Below, one piece after another: positions 34,309 to 43,827 of a DNA stretch of 64,000 nt. This DNA comes from Lachnospiraceae bacterium AC2028 (GTDB taxonomy: Bacteria; Bacillota; Clostridia; Lachnospirales; Lachnospiraceae), in assembly GCA_000702685.1 (NCBI GenBank), contig JNJD01000010.1:169836-233835 (forward strand), given 5' to 3'. Below the pieces are notes generated by a model, which did no database searches, was not told the origin of the DNA, and was given only the letters and a program-made list of their open reading frames with translations. Numbering within the stretch: the stretch's first letter is position 1; the number at the start of each line of letters is the position of its first letter. Made by a program: the position numbers and the translations under genes.

Positions 34309-35812
34309 GGCAAAAAAGTTAAAAGACATATTTCTTTTTTCCGTGATCTTCTGGCTTGCGGCTCACGGCTACAGATTCGTTAACAATCTGTACACCGGTG
34401 ATACGCTGGGAAGCATCTTTCAGGATGACATTTGGTGGCAGAGATCGCTCGGAAGGTTCATGCAGCCCGTCAGCATGATCTTCCGCGGAGTCATTGTTTC
34501 TCCCTGGCTTCTCGGAATCGTGGCTGTCGTCTTCTTTGCACTGGCTGTTTATCTCATCTCGGAAATTCTTGGGATTGAAGACCGCATTGTTCTCTTTTTC
34601 ATATGCGGAATACTTTCCTGTAACATTACGATCACCTGCGCGCTTGCGGCATATACACCGTGGATAGATATCTATATGACGGCATTTTTCCTTTCCGTGC
34701 TGGGTGTTTATCTGTTCACGAAGGATAAGCCTGTCTGCTATGTTCTCGGCATGCTCTCTTTTGCGATGAGCATGGGATTTTATCAGGCATATATCTGCAC
34801 TGCATTTGTCCTCTTTGCGATCATCTATATCACGGAGCTTTCACATAAAAAGCCGGACCGTGCATTTTGGATAAAGACTGCGAAGACCGCTGCGGGCGTA
34901 CTGCTTTCGGGCGGACTGTATATGCTTCTTTATAAGCTCGTCCTCAGACTCCATCACGTTGACGAAGCCGTAAGCTATAACAGTCTTTCTAACATGGGTG
35001 TGAAGGAGGGCGTTTCCTTCGGTGCGCTGCTTGCGGGAACCTATGAAAGATATGTTCACTACCTGACTCATCAGGGCACATTCGTATCAACCTATCTACT
35101 CGGAAGAAAGGTCAGCGATGCGTGGGATGTTCTGATGGTGCTCTGTGTGATCGCATCGGTCATCATTGCGGTCGCCGGACTTGTCATCATCAATAAAAAG
35201 CATAAATCATCCGTGCTGCAGATCGTTCTTCAGGTCGTGCTGATCGCAGCCTTTCCTCTTTTTTCGAATGTCATCTACATCATCTCCAACGGCATGGAAT
35301 ATGAACTGATGATATTCGCACTGTATTTCGTATATGTACTTGCTTCGGTCGTTTTATTGGATGTACTGAAAAATAAAAAGAAGATGATCCTCGCACTCAT
35401 TCCCGTGATGATCATCATCTGGCATTCGGTCGTGTTCAGCAACCAGGTTTATATGAAGATCGATATGGAGGACCGAGCGGCACTTTCGGTCACCACAAGG
35501 ATCGCCGATGATATCTGCAATACGGAAGGGTATGTTCCGGGAGTTACGAAGGTACAGATTGTCGGATCCGTAGAGGGCTCCGGACATTACGAACCCGTCA
35601 TGTATCTGAGGGATGTGATCATCCACGGCAATTTCGAAACACCGTTTAATTACAACAGTTCATTCCCGTTCTATATGAATTATTATCTGAATGAAAGAAT
35701 GAATTTCACTTATGATGAGGTTCCTGCGGAAAGCTACGGCGATATGCCCGTGTACCCCGAGAACGGATCGATACAATTTGTTGATGATGTGCTTGTGATA
35801 AAACTATCCTGA
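34277..35812 (+). CDS. Multi-pass membrane glucosyltransferase-like protein (Glucos_trans_II type)
   Basis: Membrane protein of up to 511 residues with about ten helices. The stretch FQDDIWWQRSLGRFMQP (~45-61) matches the conserved opening of the bacteriophage GtrII-like glucosyltransferase family (acidic pair, then GRF). AAYTPWIDIYMTAF and FYQAYICTAF further on are also typical. A C-terminal soluble region of about 110 residues faces outside. The function is likely addition of a sugar from a polyprenyl carrier to a surface polymer. An ATG at 34295 would reduce the overlap with the previous gene from 32 to 14 bases, so the exact start is uncertain. It ends four bases before the dnaE start. 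Confidence 0.75.
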   Translation: MRDFVFMQDTKAKKLKDIFLFSVIFWLAAHGYRFVNNLYTGDTLGSIFQDDIWWQRSLGRFMQPVSMIFRGVIVSPWLLGIVAVVFFALAVYLISEILGIEDRIVLFFICGILSCNITITCALAAYTPWIDIYMTAFFLSVLGVYLFTKDKPVCYVLGMLSFAMSMGFYQAYICTAFVLFAIIYITELSHKKPDRAFWIKTAKTAAGVLLSGGLYMLLYKLVLRLHHVDEAVSYNSLSNMGVKEGVSFGALLAGTYERYVHYLTHQGTFVSTYLLGRKVSDAWDVLMVLCVIASVIIAVAGLVIINKKHKSSVLQIVLQVVLIAAFPLFSNVIYIISNGMEYELMIFALYFVYVLASVVLLDVLKNKKKMILALIPVMIIIWHSVVFSNQVYMKIDMEDRAALSVTTRIADDICNTEGYVPGVTKVQIVGSVEGSGHYEPVMYLRDVIIHGNFETPFNYNSSFPFYMNYYLNERMNFTYDEVPAESYGDMPVYPENGSIQFVDDVLVIKLS

Positions 35813-35816
35813 TGAT

Positions 35817-38800
35817 ATGAGCTTTGTTCACCTGCATACCCACACCCAGTATTCTCTTCTGGACGGGTCCAACAGAATAAAGGATTACGTGGCACGGGTC
35901 AGGGAACTCGGGATGAATGCTGCGGCTATAACCGATCACGGCGTAATGTACGGCGTGGTCGATTTTTATGATGAATGTAAAAAACAGGGCATCAAGCCGA
36001 TCATCGGATGCGAAGTTTATGTCGCACCGGGTTCGAGATTCGATAAGTCCGCACGCGACGAAAGATATCATCATCTGGTACTTCTGGCCGAGAACAATAC
36101 AGGCTACGGTAACCTCCTTAAGCTCGTAAGCCGCGGATTTACCGAAGGCTTCTATTACAAACCCAGGATCGATAAAGAACTTCTGAAGGAATGCCACGAG
36201 GGACTCATCGCATCGAGCGCATGCTTAAACGGTGAGATATCATCCCTTATCGTGCACGGATTCAAGGAAAAGGCTCTCGAGACCGCACTTGAATATAACG
36301 AACTTTTCGGCGAGGGTAATTTCTTCCTCGAGCTCCAGGATCACGGAATCGCGGAAGAGACTCTGGTCAATACAGAGCTCCTTTCCATAAGCAGAAAGAC
36401 CGGGATTCCCCTTATCTGCACCAATGACTGTCACTATACATATGCATCCGATACCGATGCACATGATGTGCTTTTATGTCTTCAGACCGGTGCGCGTATT
36501 TCGGATGAGGACAGGATGCGTTATAAGCCCGGTGAATTCTATGTCCGTTCAGAAGAGGAGATGAGATCTTTATTCAGATATGCTCCCGAAGCACTTGAGA
36601 ACACGCAGAAAATAGCCGACAGATGCAATGTCGAGATGCAATTCGGCGTAACGCGTCTTCCCGATTATAAGGTCCCCGAAGGCTATGACAGTTTTTCATA
36701 TCTGAAGCACCTGTGCTATGAAGGTCTTGCCTGGCGCTATGGCAAAGACCGTGCGGATGTCAGGGATTCATCCGGCAGAACTCTTGAAGAAAAGATGGAT
36801 TATGAACTCGGTGTCATATCCGATATGGGATATGTCGAGTATTTCCTGATCGTATGGGATTTCATAAATTACGCCAGAAAGAACGGGATCCCCGTCGGCC
36901 CCGGAAGAGGAAGCGCTGCGGGAAGCATCGTTTCATACTGCCTCGGCATCACGGAGATAGACCCTGTCAGATACGATCTTGTATTCGAAAGATTCCTGAA
37001 TCCCGAGCGTGTGTCGATGCCCGATATCGACGTTGACTTTGCACCCGAATCCCGCCAGGAGATGTTTGATTATGTCTCGCGTAAGTACGGAAAGAAAAAC
37101 GTTGTCCAGATAGTGACCTTCGGAACTCTTGCAGCCAAGGGCGTTGTAAGGGATGTCGCAAGGGTCATGGACCTTCCCTATGCATTCGGTTCCGAGATAA
37201 GCAATCTTATCCCGAGGGAACTCGGAATAACACTCGACGAAGCACTTGAATCCGTTCCCGAACTTAAGAAGCGCTATGACGAAGATCCGGACGTGAAGAA
37301 AGTGATCGATATGTCCAGAAAGCTCGAGGGCCTTCCGAGACATTCGTCCACCCATGCCGCTGCGGTCGTCATATGCCGTGATGAAGCTGAAAAATATGTA
37401 CCCCTGTGCCTTGGCACCGAGGATAATATCCAGTCCCAGTATACGAAGGAGCCTCTCGAAAAGCTCGGACTTCTGAAGATGGATTTCCTCGGACTCAGAA
37501 ACCTTACCGTCATAGAAGATACGATCGAAAAGATCAGTGAAAACACGGGAGAGGCCATAGACTTTTCCAAGATGGATTTCGATGACCGCAAGGTTTTCGA
37601 ATCTCTCTGGGACGGCGCGACCGACGGCGTATTCCAGCTTGAATCGCGCGGCATGAGAATGTTCATGAGAGCGCTCAGACCCGAATCTCTCGATGATGTC
37701 ATCGCGGGCATCGCACTCTTCAGACCCGGTCCGATGAAATCGATCGATGATTATATCCGCGGCAAGGAAGATAAGGCCTCGGTAAGATACTTGTGCCCCG
37801 AACTCGAATCTATACTCAAACCCACGAACGGATGCATTGTCTACCAGGAGCAGGTAATGCAGATCGTTGTAAAGCTTGCTGGCTATTCCGTCGGCAGGTC
37901 GGATATCGTGCGCGCCGCCATGAGCAAAAAGAAGGCATCACTGATGGAATACGAAAGGGATATCTTCATTAACGGAAATGGGCGCGAGAGGGAAGAAGCA
38001 AGGAAGAAGGGAACTCCCGAAGATAAGCTTCCCGCACCCGTTCCCGGATGCATAGGGAACGGAATAAAGCCTCAGATTGCCGAGGAGATCTATAACAGGC
38101 TCATGGAATTTGCCAGCTACGGATTCAACAAATCCCATGCTGTATGCTATGCGTATCTCGCTTACGAAACGGCCTGGCTCAAATATCACTATCCTCTTGA
38201 GTTCATGGCATCCCTCCTTTCATCGGAAATAGGTAATGTCGGAAAGCTCAGCGGTTATCTTTTTGCCGCAAGGCAGCTCGGAATAAAGATCCTTCCTCCG
38301 GATGTGAACAAAAGCTCCGGATTTTTCGAGACCGAAAACGGCTGCATAAGATTCCCCCTTACCGCGATCAAGGGTATCGGATATCCCGTTGTCGCCGCAA
38401 TCTCCAAGATGCGTGATAGCGGCGGGGACTTTACGGATTACAGCGATTTCCTTCGCAGGGTATCGGGTTCGCAGGTTTCGAAGAATGCGGTCGAAGCCAT
38501 GATCAAGGCCGGTGCGCTTTCGGAGATCGCACCCAACAGAAAGCAGTGCCTTGAGACATTCGAGAGCATCATGGATTCCTTCGTGAACATAAAGCGCGGA
38601 CAGATCGAGGGACAGATGTCTCTGTTCGATCTCGATGATGCGACCGACGGTACAGAGAAGGACGTATCCGATATGGGTTCGCTCCCCGATATCCCGGATT
38701 ACGACAACGAGACAAGACTTCTTCTCGAAAAAGAAGTCCTCGGAATATATGTCAGCGGACATCCCCTTGACGAGTGGGCGCCTCTGATCAAGAAATACAT

Positions 38801-39572
38801 AACCGCGGATTCCACTGCATTTACCGCTTCCGCCGATGACGAAGAAGACGAAGCTTCGGACGGAGAAAGAAATATAAAGAACGGAGATTTCATAACCGTC
38901 TGCGGAATGACCCGCGATGTCGTGCTGCGCACAACCCGTAACGGTGACATGATGGCGACATTCGTACTCGAGGATCTAAACGGTGACATCAGTGCCGTGG
39001 CATTTCCGAAGACATATGAGAAGTACAATACACTGATAAAAGATGACGAGAAGCTTTTCATCCGCGGAAGATTCGATGACACGGATGACCGCGGTTCCAA
39101 GATCATCGCATCCGACATCGTATCGTTCGAAGAGGCTTCGCAGCCGGGATTTAAGGGATTTACGAAATATTCCGGAAGAGGATATCAGAACAGAGCACAT
39201 ACTCAGCCTGCCGGAACCGCACAGTCTCAGCGCGCCGGCTCTGCTCAGTCTCAGCCCGGCCCCGCACCCGAAGAAAAGCTCATTGACGTGCAGGCCATCG
39301 CGGATAAAGCCTTCGGCAAAAATTCATCCGCATCCGTCGGTACCATTCCTTCGAAGGGATTGTTCGTAAGATTCGAAAACAGGAATGCCTGCACCGCGGG
39401 ACTGTCCATGCTGCGCGAGACCCTGAAGGCATATCCCGGGGAAGAGCCCTGCGTGATCTTCATAAAGGAAGAGAAGCTCCTTAAAACACTGGATGAGAAG
39501 GTGAGCATTTCCGACGACCTCCTTCAGAGTCTGTACGTCTGTTTCGGCAGGGATAATGTGGCCGTTAAGTAA
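35817..39572 (+). CDS. dnaE: DNA polymerase III subunit alpha, DnaE type
   Basis: Replicative DNA polymerase of 1251 residues, cytosolic. The PHP domain opens with HLHTHTQYSLLDGSNRIKDY. The palm has GPGRGSAAGSIVSYCLG and the catalytic PDIDVDFAPE (~402-411), and the fingers contain GFNKSHAVCYAYLAYETAWL. Late HhH and OB-fold (FITVCGMTRDV) domains and a Gln/Pro-rich linker (~1125-1150) follow. The length and the lack of an embedded exonuclease mark it as DnaE rather than PolC. dnaE followed by pfkA is a recurrent Firmicutes order. No strong ribosome site precedes the ATG, so it may rely on coupling with the gene before it. Confidence 0.97.
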   Translation: MSFVHLHTHTQYSLLDGSNRIKDYVARVRELGMNAAAITDHGVMYGVVDFYDECKKQGIKPIIGCEVYVAPGSRFDKSARDERYHHLVLLAENNTGYGNLLKLVSRGFTEGFYYKPRIDKELLKECHEGLIASSACLNGEISSLIVHGFKEKALETALEYNELFGEGNFFLELQDHGIAEETLVNTELLSISRKTGIPLICTNDCHYTYASDTDAHDVLLCLQTGARISDEDRMRYKPGEFYVRSEEEMRSLFRYAPEALENTQKIADRCNVEMQFGVTRLPDYKVPEGYDSFSYLKHLCYEGLAWRYGKDRADVRDSSGRTLEEKMDYELGVISDMGYVEYFLIVWDFINYARKNGIPVGPGRGSAAGSIVSYCLGITEIDPVRYDLVFERFLNPERVSMPDIDVDFAPESRQEMFDYVSRKYGKKNVVQIVTFGTLAAKGVVRDVARVMDLPYAFGSEISNLIPRELGITLDEALESVPELKKRYDEDPDVKKVIDMSRKLEGLPRHSSTHAAAVVICRDEAEKYVPLCLGTEDNIQSQYTKEPLEKLGLLKMDFLGLRNLTVIEDTIEKISENTGEAIDFSKMDFDDRKVFESLWDGATDGVFQLESRGMRMFMRALRPESLDDVIAGIALFRPGPMKSIDDYIRGKEDKASVRYLCPELESILKPTNGCIVYQEQVMQIVVKLAGYSVGRSDIVRAAMSKKKASLMEYERDIFINGNGREREEARKKGTPEDKLPAPVPGCIGNGIKPQIAEEIYNRLMEFASYGFNKSHAVCYAYLAYETAWLKYHYPLEFMASLLSSEIGNVGKLSGYLFAARQLGIKILPPDVNKSSGFFETENGCIRFPLTAIKGIGYPVVAAISKMRDSGGDFTDYSDFLRRVSGSQVSKNAVEAMIKAGALSEIAPNRKQCLETFESIMDSFVNIKRGQIEGQMSLFDLDDATDGTEKDVSDMGSLPDIPDYDNETRLLLEKEVLGIYVSGHPLDEWAPLIKKYITADSTAFTASADDEEDEASDGERNIKNGDFITVCGMTRDVVLRTTRNGDMMATFVLEDLNGDISAVAFPKTYEKYNTLIKDDEKLFIRGRFDDTDDRGSKIIASDIVSFEEASQPGFKGFTKYSGRGYQNRAHTQPAGTAQSQRAGSAQSQPGPAPEEKLIDVQAIADKAFGKNSSASVGTIPSKGLFVRFENRNACTAGLSMLRETLKAYPGEEPCVIFIKEEKLLKTLDEKVSISDDLLQSLYVCFGRDNVAVK

Positions 39573-39576
39573 ACGC

Positions 39577-39603
39577 AAAAACGCGGAAAATCGTTTTTTT
39601 AAT
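39577..39603 (+). terminator. Weak terminator after dnaE
   Basis: AAAAACG (39577-39583) pairs with CGTTTTT (39592-39598) around an eight-base loop, followed by more T. The stem is AT-rich and probably inefficient. Confidence 0.4.
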
Positions 39604-39635
39604 GCGGAAAATTGGGTTTTTTCCTTAATTTTTCA

Positions 39636-39664
39636 TTGATTTACACAGAAAATGATAATAAAAT
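39636..39664 (+). promoter_or_regulatory. sigma-A promoter for pfkA
   Basis: TTGATT (39636-39641) and TAAAAT (39659-39664) are spaced by exactly 17 bases, about 50 bases before the pfkA ATG. Confidence 0.65.
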
Positions 39665-39718
39665 GTTTTGGGTACAGTTGGGAAAGTTAGGGGATATCGT
39701 TAATACCCGGAGGAATAT

Positions 39719-40693
39719 ATGGCTAAGGAAGTTAAAACAATCGGCGTACTTACAAGCGGCGGTGACGCGCCCGGAATGAACGCAGCCATCAGAAGCGTTG
39801 TCCGTGTTGCACTTGCAAGGGGACTTAAGGTAAAGGGAATAAAGAAGGGATATCAGGGCCTTTTGAACGAAGAGATCTTCGACATGAATGCTCATGATGT
39901 TTCCGATATCATACAGCGAGGCGGTACCGTACTCGGAACCGCAAGATGTCTTGAGTTCAAGACTCTTGAGGGACAGCAGAAGGGTGCCGATATCTGCCGC
40001 AAGCACGGGATCGACGGAATGGTCGTCATCGGCGGAGACGGTTCCTACAGAGGAGCACAGGCTCTTTCAAGACTCGGCATCAACACCATCGGTCTTCCCG
40101 GAACCATCGACCTTGATATTTCCTGCACCGATTACACCATCGGATTCGATACTTCCGTTAATACCGCTATGCAGGCTATAGACAGGGTCAAGGATACTTC
40201 CTCGTCCCATGAGAGATGCTCCATCATCGAGGTTATGGGAAGAAATGCCGGATATATCGCTCTCTGGTGCGGAATCGCAAACGGAGCAGAGGATATCCTC
40301 ATCCCCGAAAAATATGATTTCGACGAGCAGAAGATAATCAACAACATCATCCTTTCCCGTAAGAAGGGCAAGACCCACCACCTCATCATCAATGCAGAGG
40401 GAATCGGACACTCCGCTTCCATGGCAAGACGTATCGAGGCAGCTACCGGCATCGAGACCAGAGCTACCATCCTCGGATACATGCAGCGCGGCGGATCACC
40501 TACTGCGAAGGACAGATATTATGCTTCCATCATGGGCGCAAGAGCCGTTGATATCCTTATTGAAGGCAAGACCAACAGGGTTGTCGGATACAGGGACGGC
40601 AAGTTCATGGACGTTGACATCGAGGAAGGTCTTGCAATGACCAAGAATATCGATGAGTACGAATACGAAGTAGCCAGACTTCTTTCACTCTGA
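39719..40693 (+). CDS. pfkA: ATP-dependent 6-phosphofructokinase
   Basis: Glycolytic enzyme phosphorylating fructose-6-phosphate, 324 residues, cytosolic. SGGDAPGMNAAIR (~13-25) binds ATP, and GGDGSY near 105 is the ATP-type (not pyrophosphate-type GGDD) signature. The catalytic loop GTIDLDI has Asp131 and Asp133; the residue between them is Leu instead of the common Asn of TIDND. MGRNAGYIAL binds the substrate. GGAGG precedes the ATG, and promoter and terminator indicate a single-gene transcript. Confidence 0.96.
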   Translation: MAKEVKTIGVLTSGGDAPGMNAAIRSVVRVALARGLKVKGIKKGYQGLLNEEIFDMNAHDVSDIIQRGGTVLGTARCLEFKTLEGQQKGADICRKHGIDGMVVIGGDGSYRGAQALSRLGINTIGLPGTIDLDISCTDYTIGFDTSVNTAMQAIDRVKDTSSSHERCSIIEVMGRNAGYIALWCGIANGAEDILIPEKYDFDEQKIINNIILSRKKGKTHHLIINAEGIGHSASMARRIEAATGIETRATILGYMQRGGSPTAKDRYYASIMGARAVDILIEGKTNRVVGYRDGKFMDVDIEEGLAMTKNIDEYEYEVARLLSL

Positions 40694-40713
40694 TGTTTCA
40701 TTAATTGAATATG

Positions 40714-40748
40714 AAGGGAATGGTTCAGAAAGCCATTCCCTTTTTTTA
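40714..40748 (+). terminator. Terminator after pfkA
   Basis: AAGGGAATGG (40714-40723) pairs with CCATTCCCTT (40733-40742) and runs into seven or more T. Confidence 0.9.
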
Positions 40749-40816
40749 TGTAAAAATTTAATTTTTAATGATATTATGGAATAGTGTGAAATCTTGCCCG
40801 GAGGATACAAAACAAA

Positions 40817-41494
40817 ATGGAAATCTATCCAAGACTAAGAAAAGAAAGTGCAAGGGACTATGCCCTTAAGGTTCTCAAGGGAAACATCACTTCCCTCGAT
40901 CTTGCTCCCGGAACTCCCATTTCCGAAAATGAACTTGCCGCGGAACTCGGTATTTCGAGAACTCCGGTAAGGGAAGCAATCATCGAACTTGCCAAGGCAT
41001 ATCTCATTGAGATCTATCCTCAGAGGGGAAGCTTCGTTTCGCTGATCGATCCGAAGATGGTTGAGGAAGCAAGATTCTTAAGAAGGGTTATGGATGTCGC
41101 GGTAATAAAGGAAGCCTGTGATGTGGCTGATGCCGAGGGCATTGCAAAGCTTGAGGAGAACGTATCGCTCCAGGAGTTCTACCTTTCAAGGGAAATGACC
41201 GACAAGATCTTCGACCTCGACAACAAGTTCCACCGTGATATCTACAGGGTCGCACGCAAGGACATCATCTACGAGATCCACTCGACAATGATGATCCATT
41301 TCGACAGGGTAAGAAATCTTTCCGTTGAGACCGTCAAGGATCTGAAGGTCGTTAACGATCACCGCGCGATGCTCGAAGCCATCAAGGCGAAGGATAAGGA
41401 CACCGCATCCGCACTTGTCGAAAAGCACCTGAACCGTTACAGGATCGACGAAGAGCAGATCCGCAGCGGAAGACCCGAATACTTCAAAGCATAA
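40817..41494 (+). CDS. GntR family regulator with FCD domain
   Basis: Metabolite-responsive DNA-binding protein of 225 residues. The N-terminal winged helix-turn-helix has ENELAAELGISRTPVREAII (~38-57), the GntR signature. The C-terminal all-helical FCD domain carries the metal-coordinating pattern D-x3-H (LDNKFHRDIYRVA), IHFDRVRNLS and HRAMLEAIKAKD. The ligand is probably a carboxylate bound through a metal, as in FadR/LldR relatives. The target is unknown; the adjacent proC, 25 bases downstream, may be under its control or merely co-transcribed. GGAGG precedes the ATG. Confidence 0.9.
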   Translation: MEIYPRLRKESARDYALKVLKGNITSLDLAPGTPISENELAAELGISRTPVREAIIELAKAYLIEIYPQRGSFVSLIDPKMVEEARFLRRVMDVAVIKEACDVADAEGIAKLEENVSLQEFYLSREMTDKIFDLDNKFHRDIYRVARKDIIYEIHSTMMIHFDRVRNLSVETVKDLKVVNDHRAMLEAIKAKDKDTASALVEKHLNRYRIDEEQIRSGRPEYFKA

Positions 41495-41519
41495 TTCTTT
41501 TTCAAAGGAGATACGGAAA

Positions 41520-42317
41520 ATGAAAATAGGATTCATCGGACTCGGAAACATGGGCGGAGCCATCATCGGCGGCATCATTAAGAGCGGACTCTTTGCTCCC
41601 GAAGATATCTACGGATTTGACAAGTCCGCGGAGATGGCAGCAAGCGTCAGGGATAAGTACGGCATCAACATCGGCAAGAACAATCCCGATGTAGCGAAGA
41701 AGGTTGACGTGCTCGTACTTGCGGTAAAGCCCATCTTTGCAAAGGAAGTCATTACGGAGATCGCAAGGGATACCAGCGAGAAGACACTTATCTTCAGCAT
41801 CATGGCAGGCAAGACCCTTGAATTCATAGAGAAGGCATTCGGCTCCAACAAGGCCAAGATCGTACGTGCAATGCCCAACACTCCCGCACTTGTAGGCGAA
41901 GGCTGCACCGCACTTTCCCCCAACGCAAATGTGAGTGAAGAGGAGACCGAGCTTGCACTTAAGATCGCAAGATCGTTCGGCAAGGCATCCATCGTTCCCG
42001 AAAGACTTATGGATGCTGTCGTTGCGGCAAGCGGTTCGTCACCCGCATTCGTATTCATGTTCATTGAGGCACTGGCAGATTCCGTAGTCGAAGCGGGAAT
42101 GCCCAGAAGCCAGGCATATATGTTCGCTGCCCAGACCGTTCTCGGAAGCGCAAAGCTCATGCTCGAGACCGGACGCCACCCCGCAGACCTCAAGGATATG
42201 GTCTGCTCACCCGGCGGTACAACCATCGAAGGCGTAAGAGTCCTTGAAGAAAAGGGCTTCAGGGCCGCTGTCATCGATGCAGCCAAGGCAGTTGCGGAGA
42301 AGTCCGCCAAGCTCTGA
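41520..42317 (+). CDS. proC: Pyrroline-5-carboxylate reductase
   Basis: Last step of proline synthesis: reduces 1-pyrroline-5-carboxylate with NAD(P)H in the cytosol. It has 265 residues. The Rossmann start is IGFIGLGNMGGAIIGGI, MPNTPALVGEG (~120-130) is the family signature, and the dimer-forming domain has GSSPAFVFMFIEALAD and the C-terminal VCSPGGTTIEGV. AAAGGAG precedes the start. It is followed almost directly by the rRNA methyltransferase gene. Confidence 0.96.
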   Translation: MKIGFIGLGNMGGAIIGGIIKSGLFAPEDIYGFDKSAEMAASVRDKYGINIGKNNPDVAKKVDVLVLAVKPIFAKEVITEIARDTSEKTLIFSIMAGKTLEFIEKAFGSNKAKIVRAMPNTPALVGEGCTALSPNANVSEEETELALKIARSFGKASIVPERLMDAVVAASGSSPAFVFMFIEALADSVVEAGMPRSQAYMFAAQTVLGSAKLMLETGRHPADLKDMVCSPGGTTIEGVRVLEEKGFRAAVIDAAKAVAEKSAKL

Positions 42318-42318
42318 T

Positions 42319-43137
42319 ATGAAAGAGATCACCTCACCTTCCAATGAAATAATCAAAGAGACTGTCCGGTACGCATCAAAAGCATCCGCCAGAAAAGATG
42401 ACGGAGTATTTGTTGCGGAAGGAACCAAGCTTGTTATCGAAGCGCCTTCTTCATCCGTAAGAAGGCTCTTTGTTTCCGAAGGCTGTTTTGAAGATCTGGC
42501 AAAAGAAAAAGGAAAGATCTTAGAAGCATTCGAGAAGATGTGCGGCGAACTTCCGGATGAAGATGTCATCAAAGTGCCCGACCATGTCTTCGAAAAGCTC
42601 TCGACGATGAAAACGCCTCAGGGGATGCTCGCGGTCTTAAAAGCTCCTTCTTTTTCGGAAGAAGATATCTGCGGAAAAGATGTTCCCCTGATACTTGTGC
42701 TCGAGGATATCCAGGATCCCGGAAATGTCGGAACGATATTCAGGACGGCGGAGGCAGCGGGCGTAAGCGGAATTGTCCTGACTCCGGGATGCGCCGACCC
42801 CTTGAGTCCCAAGGTAGTCCGTGCATCGATGGGTGCGATCTTCAGAGTTCCCTTCATAATAAAAGAAGATCTTCCGGAGACCGTGGACGAACTTGAGAAA
42901 AAAGGGATCACCTGCTATGCGGCAAGACTCGATGCCGCGGAAAGCTATGATAAATGTGATCTGAGCTCTCCCTGTGCCCTTCTTATAGGAAATGAGGGAA
43001 ACGGGCTGAGCAAAAATGTTGTTGACAAAGCGTCAAAAGGCATATTCATCCCGATGAGCGGTAAAACGGAGAGCCTGAACGCCGCAGTATCGGCATCGAT
43101 CCTTTCATATGAAGCGAGGAGACAGAGGAATGACTAA
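42319..43137 (+). CDS. TrmH/SpoU family RNA 2'-O-methyltransferase
   Basis: SAM-dependent ribose methyltransferase with trefoil knot, 272 residues, probably acting on 23S rRNA. The N-terminal substrate-binding domain has VFVAEGTKLVIEA. The SPOUT domain shows motif 1 EDIQDPGNVGTIFRTAEAAG (~132-151), motif 2 LLIGNEGNGLS (~223) and motif 3 MSGKTESLNAAVSASIL (~246). Upstream in-frame starts exist, but the ATG at 42319, one base after the proC stop codon, gives the standard N-terminus. The rRNA position modified cannot be told from sequence. Confidence 0.9.
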   Translation: MKEITSPSNEIIKETVRYASKASARKDDGVFVAEGTKLVIEAPSSSVRRLFVSEGCFEDLAKEKGKILEAFEKMCGELPDEDVIKVPDHVFEKLSTMKTPQGMLAVLKAPSFSEEDICGKDVPLILVLEDIQDPGNVGTIFRTAEAAGVSGIVLTPGCADPLSPKVVRASMGAIFRVPFIIKEDLPETVDELEKKGITCYAARLDAAESYDKCDLSSPCALLIGNEGNGLSKNVVDKASKGIFIPMSGKTESLNAAVSASILSYEARRQRND

Positions 43138-43249
43138 AGAGGATAAACAGCTTCTTGAGATGGCAAAAGTTTTTCATATGCCCAGAATCAGGATCTTCAA
43201 ATATATAATCCTTCCCGCTCTTTTCAGAAAGAAGGGAGGTCAGTCATGA
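43130..43249 (+). pseudogene. 39-residue remnant of an ABC transporter permease
   Basis: A frame of 39 codons overlaps the methyltransferase stop and the start of the ABC ATPase gene. Residues 10-29 (EMAKVFHMPRIRIFKYIILP) align with the cytosolic EAA loop of binding-protein-dependent permeases (EAA-x3-GAS-x4-F-x2-I-x-LP), the part that contacts the ATPase. Everything before and after that loop is gone. It still has an apparent ribosome site (AGAGG) and overlaps its ATPase neighbour by ATGA, so it may be translated. I interpret it as the residue of a nitrate/sulfonate/taurine-type permease. Confidence 0.6.
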
Positions 43250-43827
43250 CCATAGAAATCGAGAATGTCTGCTTGAAGATAGACGGCAAAGATATCCTGA
43301 AGGACATTTCCTGGGAGATCTCCTCCGATGACACATGGCTTCTTACCGGACCTGCGGGCTCCGGAAAGAGCGCTCTTATTTCCATAATAATAGGATTGCT
43401 TCCTCCGACCACCGGAAGGGTCAGGCTCCTCGGAGATTATAAATACGACAGGGTGAATGCCGGAGTCGTATTCCAGGAGGACAGACTCATCGAAAATCTG
43501 ACAGCCGCGGAAAATGTTGCGGTCATCAGACCCGAAAGTTCTCCCGCAGTAGCCTCGGAAGAGCTCGAAAAGTTCTTTGACAAAGAGTCAATAAATATTC
43601 CCGTATGCGAACTTGATCCCGTAAAACGCCGTATTACCGCCATTGTCAGGGCCTGTTCCGTGCCTTCGGACATCATTCTGCTGGATGAACCGTTCCGCGG
43701 AATGGACGAAAATACGCGGAAAAAGGCGTTTTCATACATAAAAGAGACCGCCGGACACAAGGGAATCGTAATATCTTCAAGGGATTCCGAGGGGTTACCG
43801 CCCTTAAGGACCTTCAGTTTGACATAA
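43246..43827 (+). CDS. Degenerate ABC transporter ATPase
   Basis: ATP-binding cassette protein shortened to 193 residues (normal ~240), closest in layout to SsuB/TauB-type ATPases. Walker A GPAGSGKS (35-42), a Q-loop (VVFQEDRL) and Walker B ILLDEP are intact. The LSGGQ signature is replaced by ELDPV (before KRRITAIVRAC), and the H-loop histidine is absent (VISSRDSEG where THD is expected). With the permease cut to a fragment and no binding protein, it is unlikely to drive transport. It may be decaying or may serve another role that needs ATP binding only. Confidence 0.75.
   Translation: MTIEIENVCLKIDGKDILKDISWEISSDDTWLLTGPAGSGKSALISIIIGLLPPTTGRVRLLGDYKYDRVNAGVVFQEDRLIENLTAAENVAVIRPESSPAVASEELEKFFDKESINIPVCELDPVKRRITAIVRACSVPSDIILLDEPFRGMDENTRKKAFSYIKETAGHKGIVISSRDSEGLPPLRTFSLT

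Noticed and set aside
42244..42318. Extended N-terminus of the TrmH-family protein overlapping proC.
   Set aside because: The extra residues are out-of-frame proC sequence, and the ATG at 42319 gives the normal family start.
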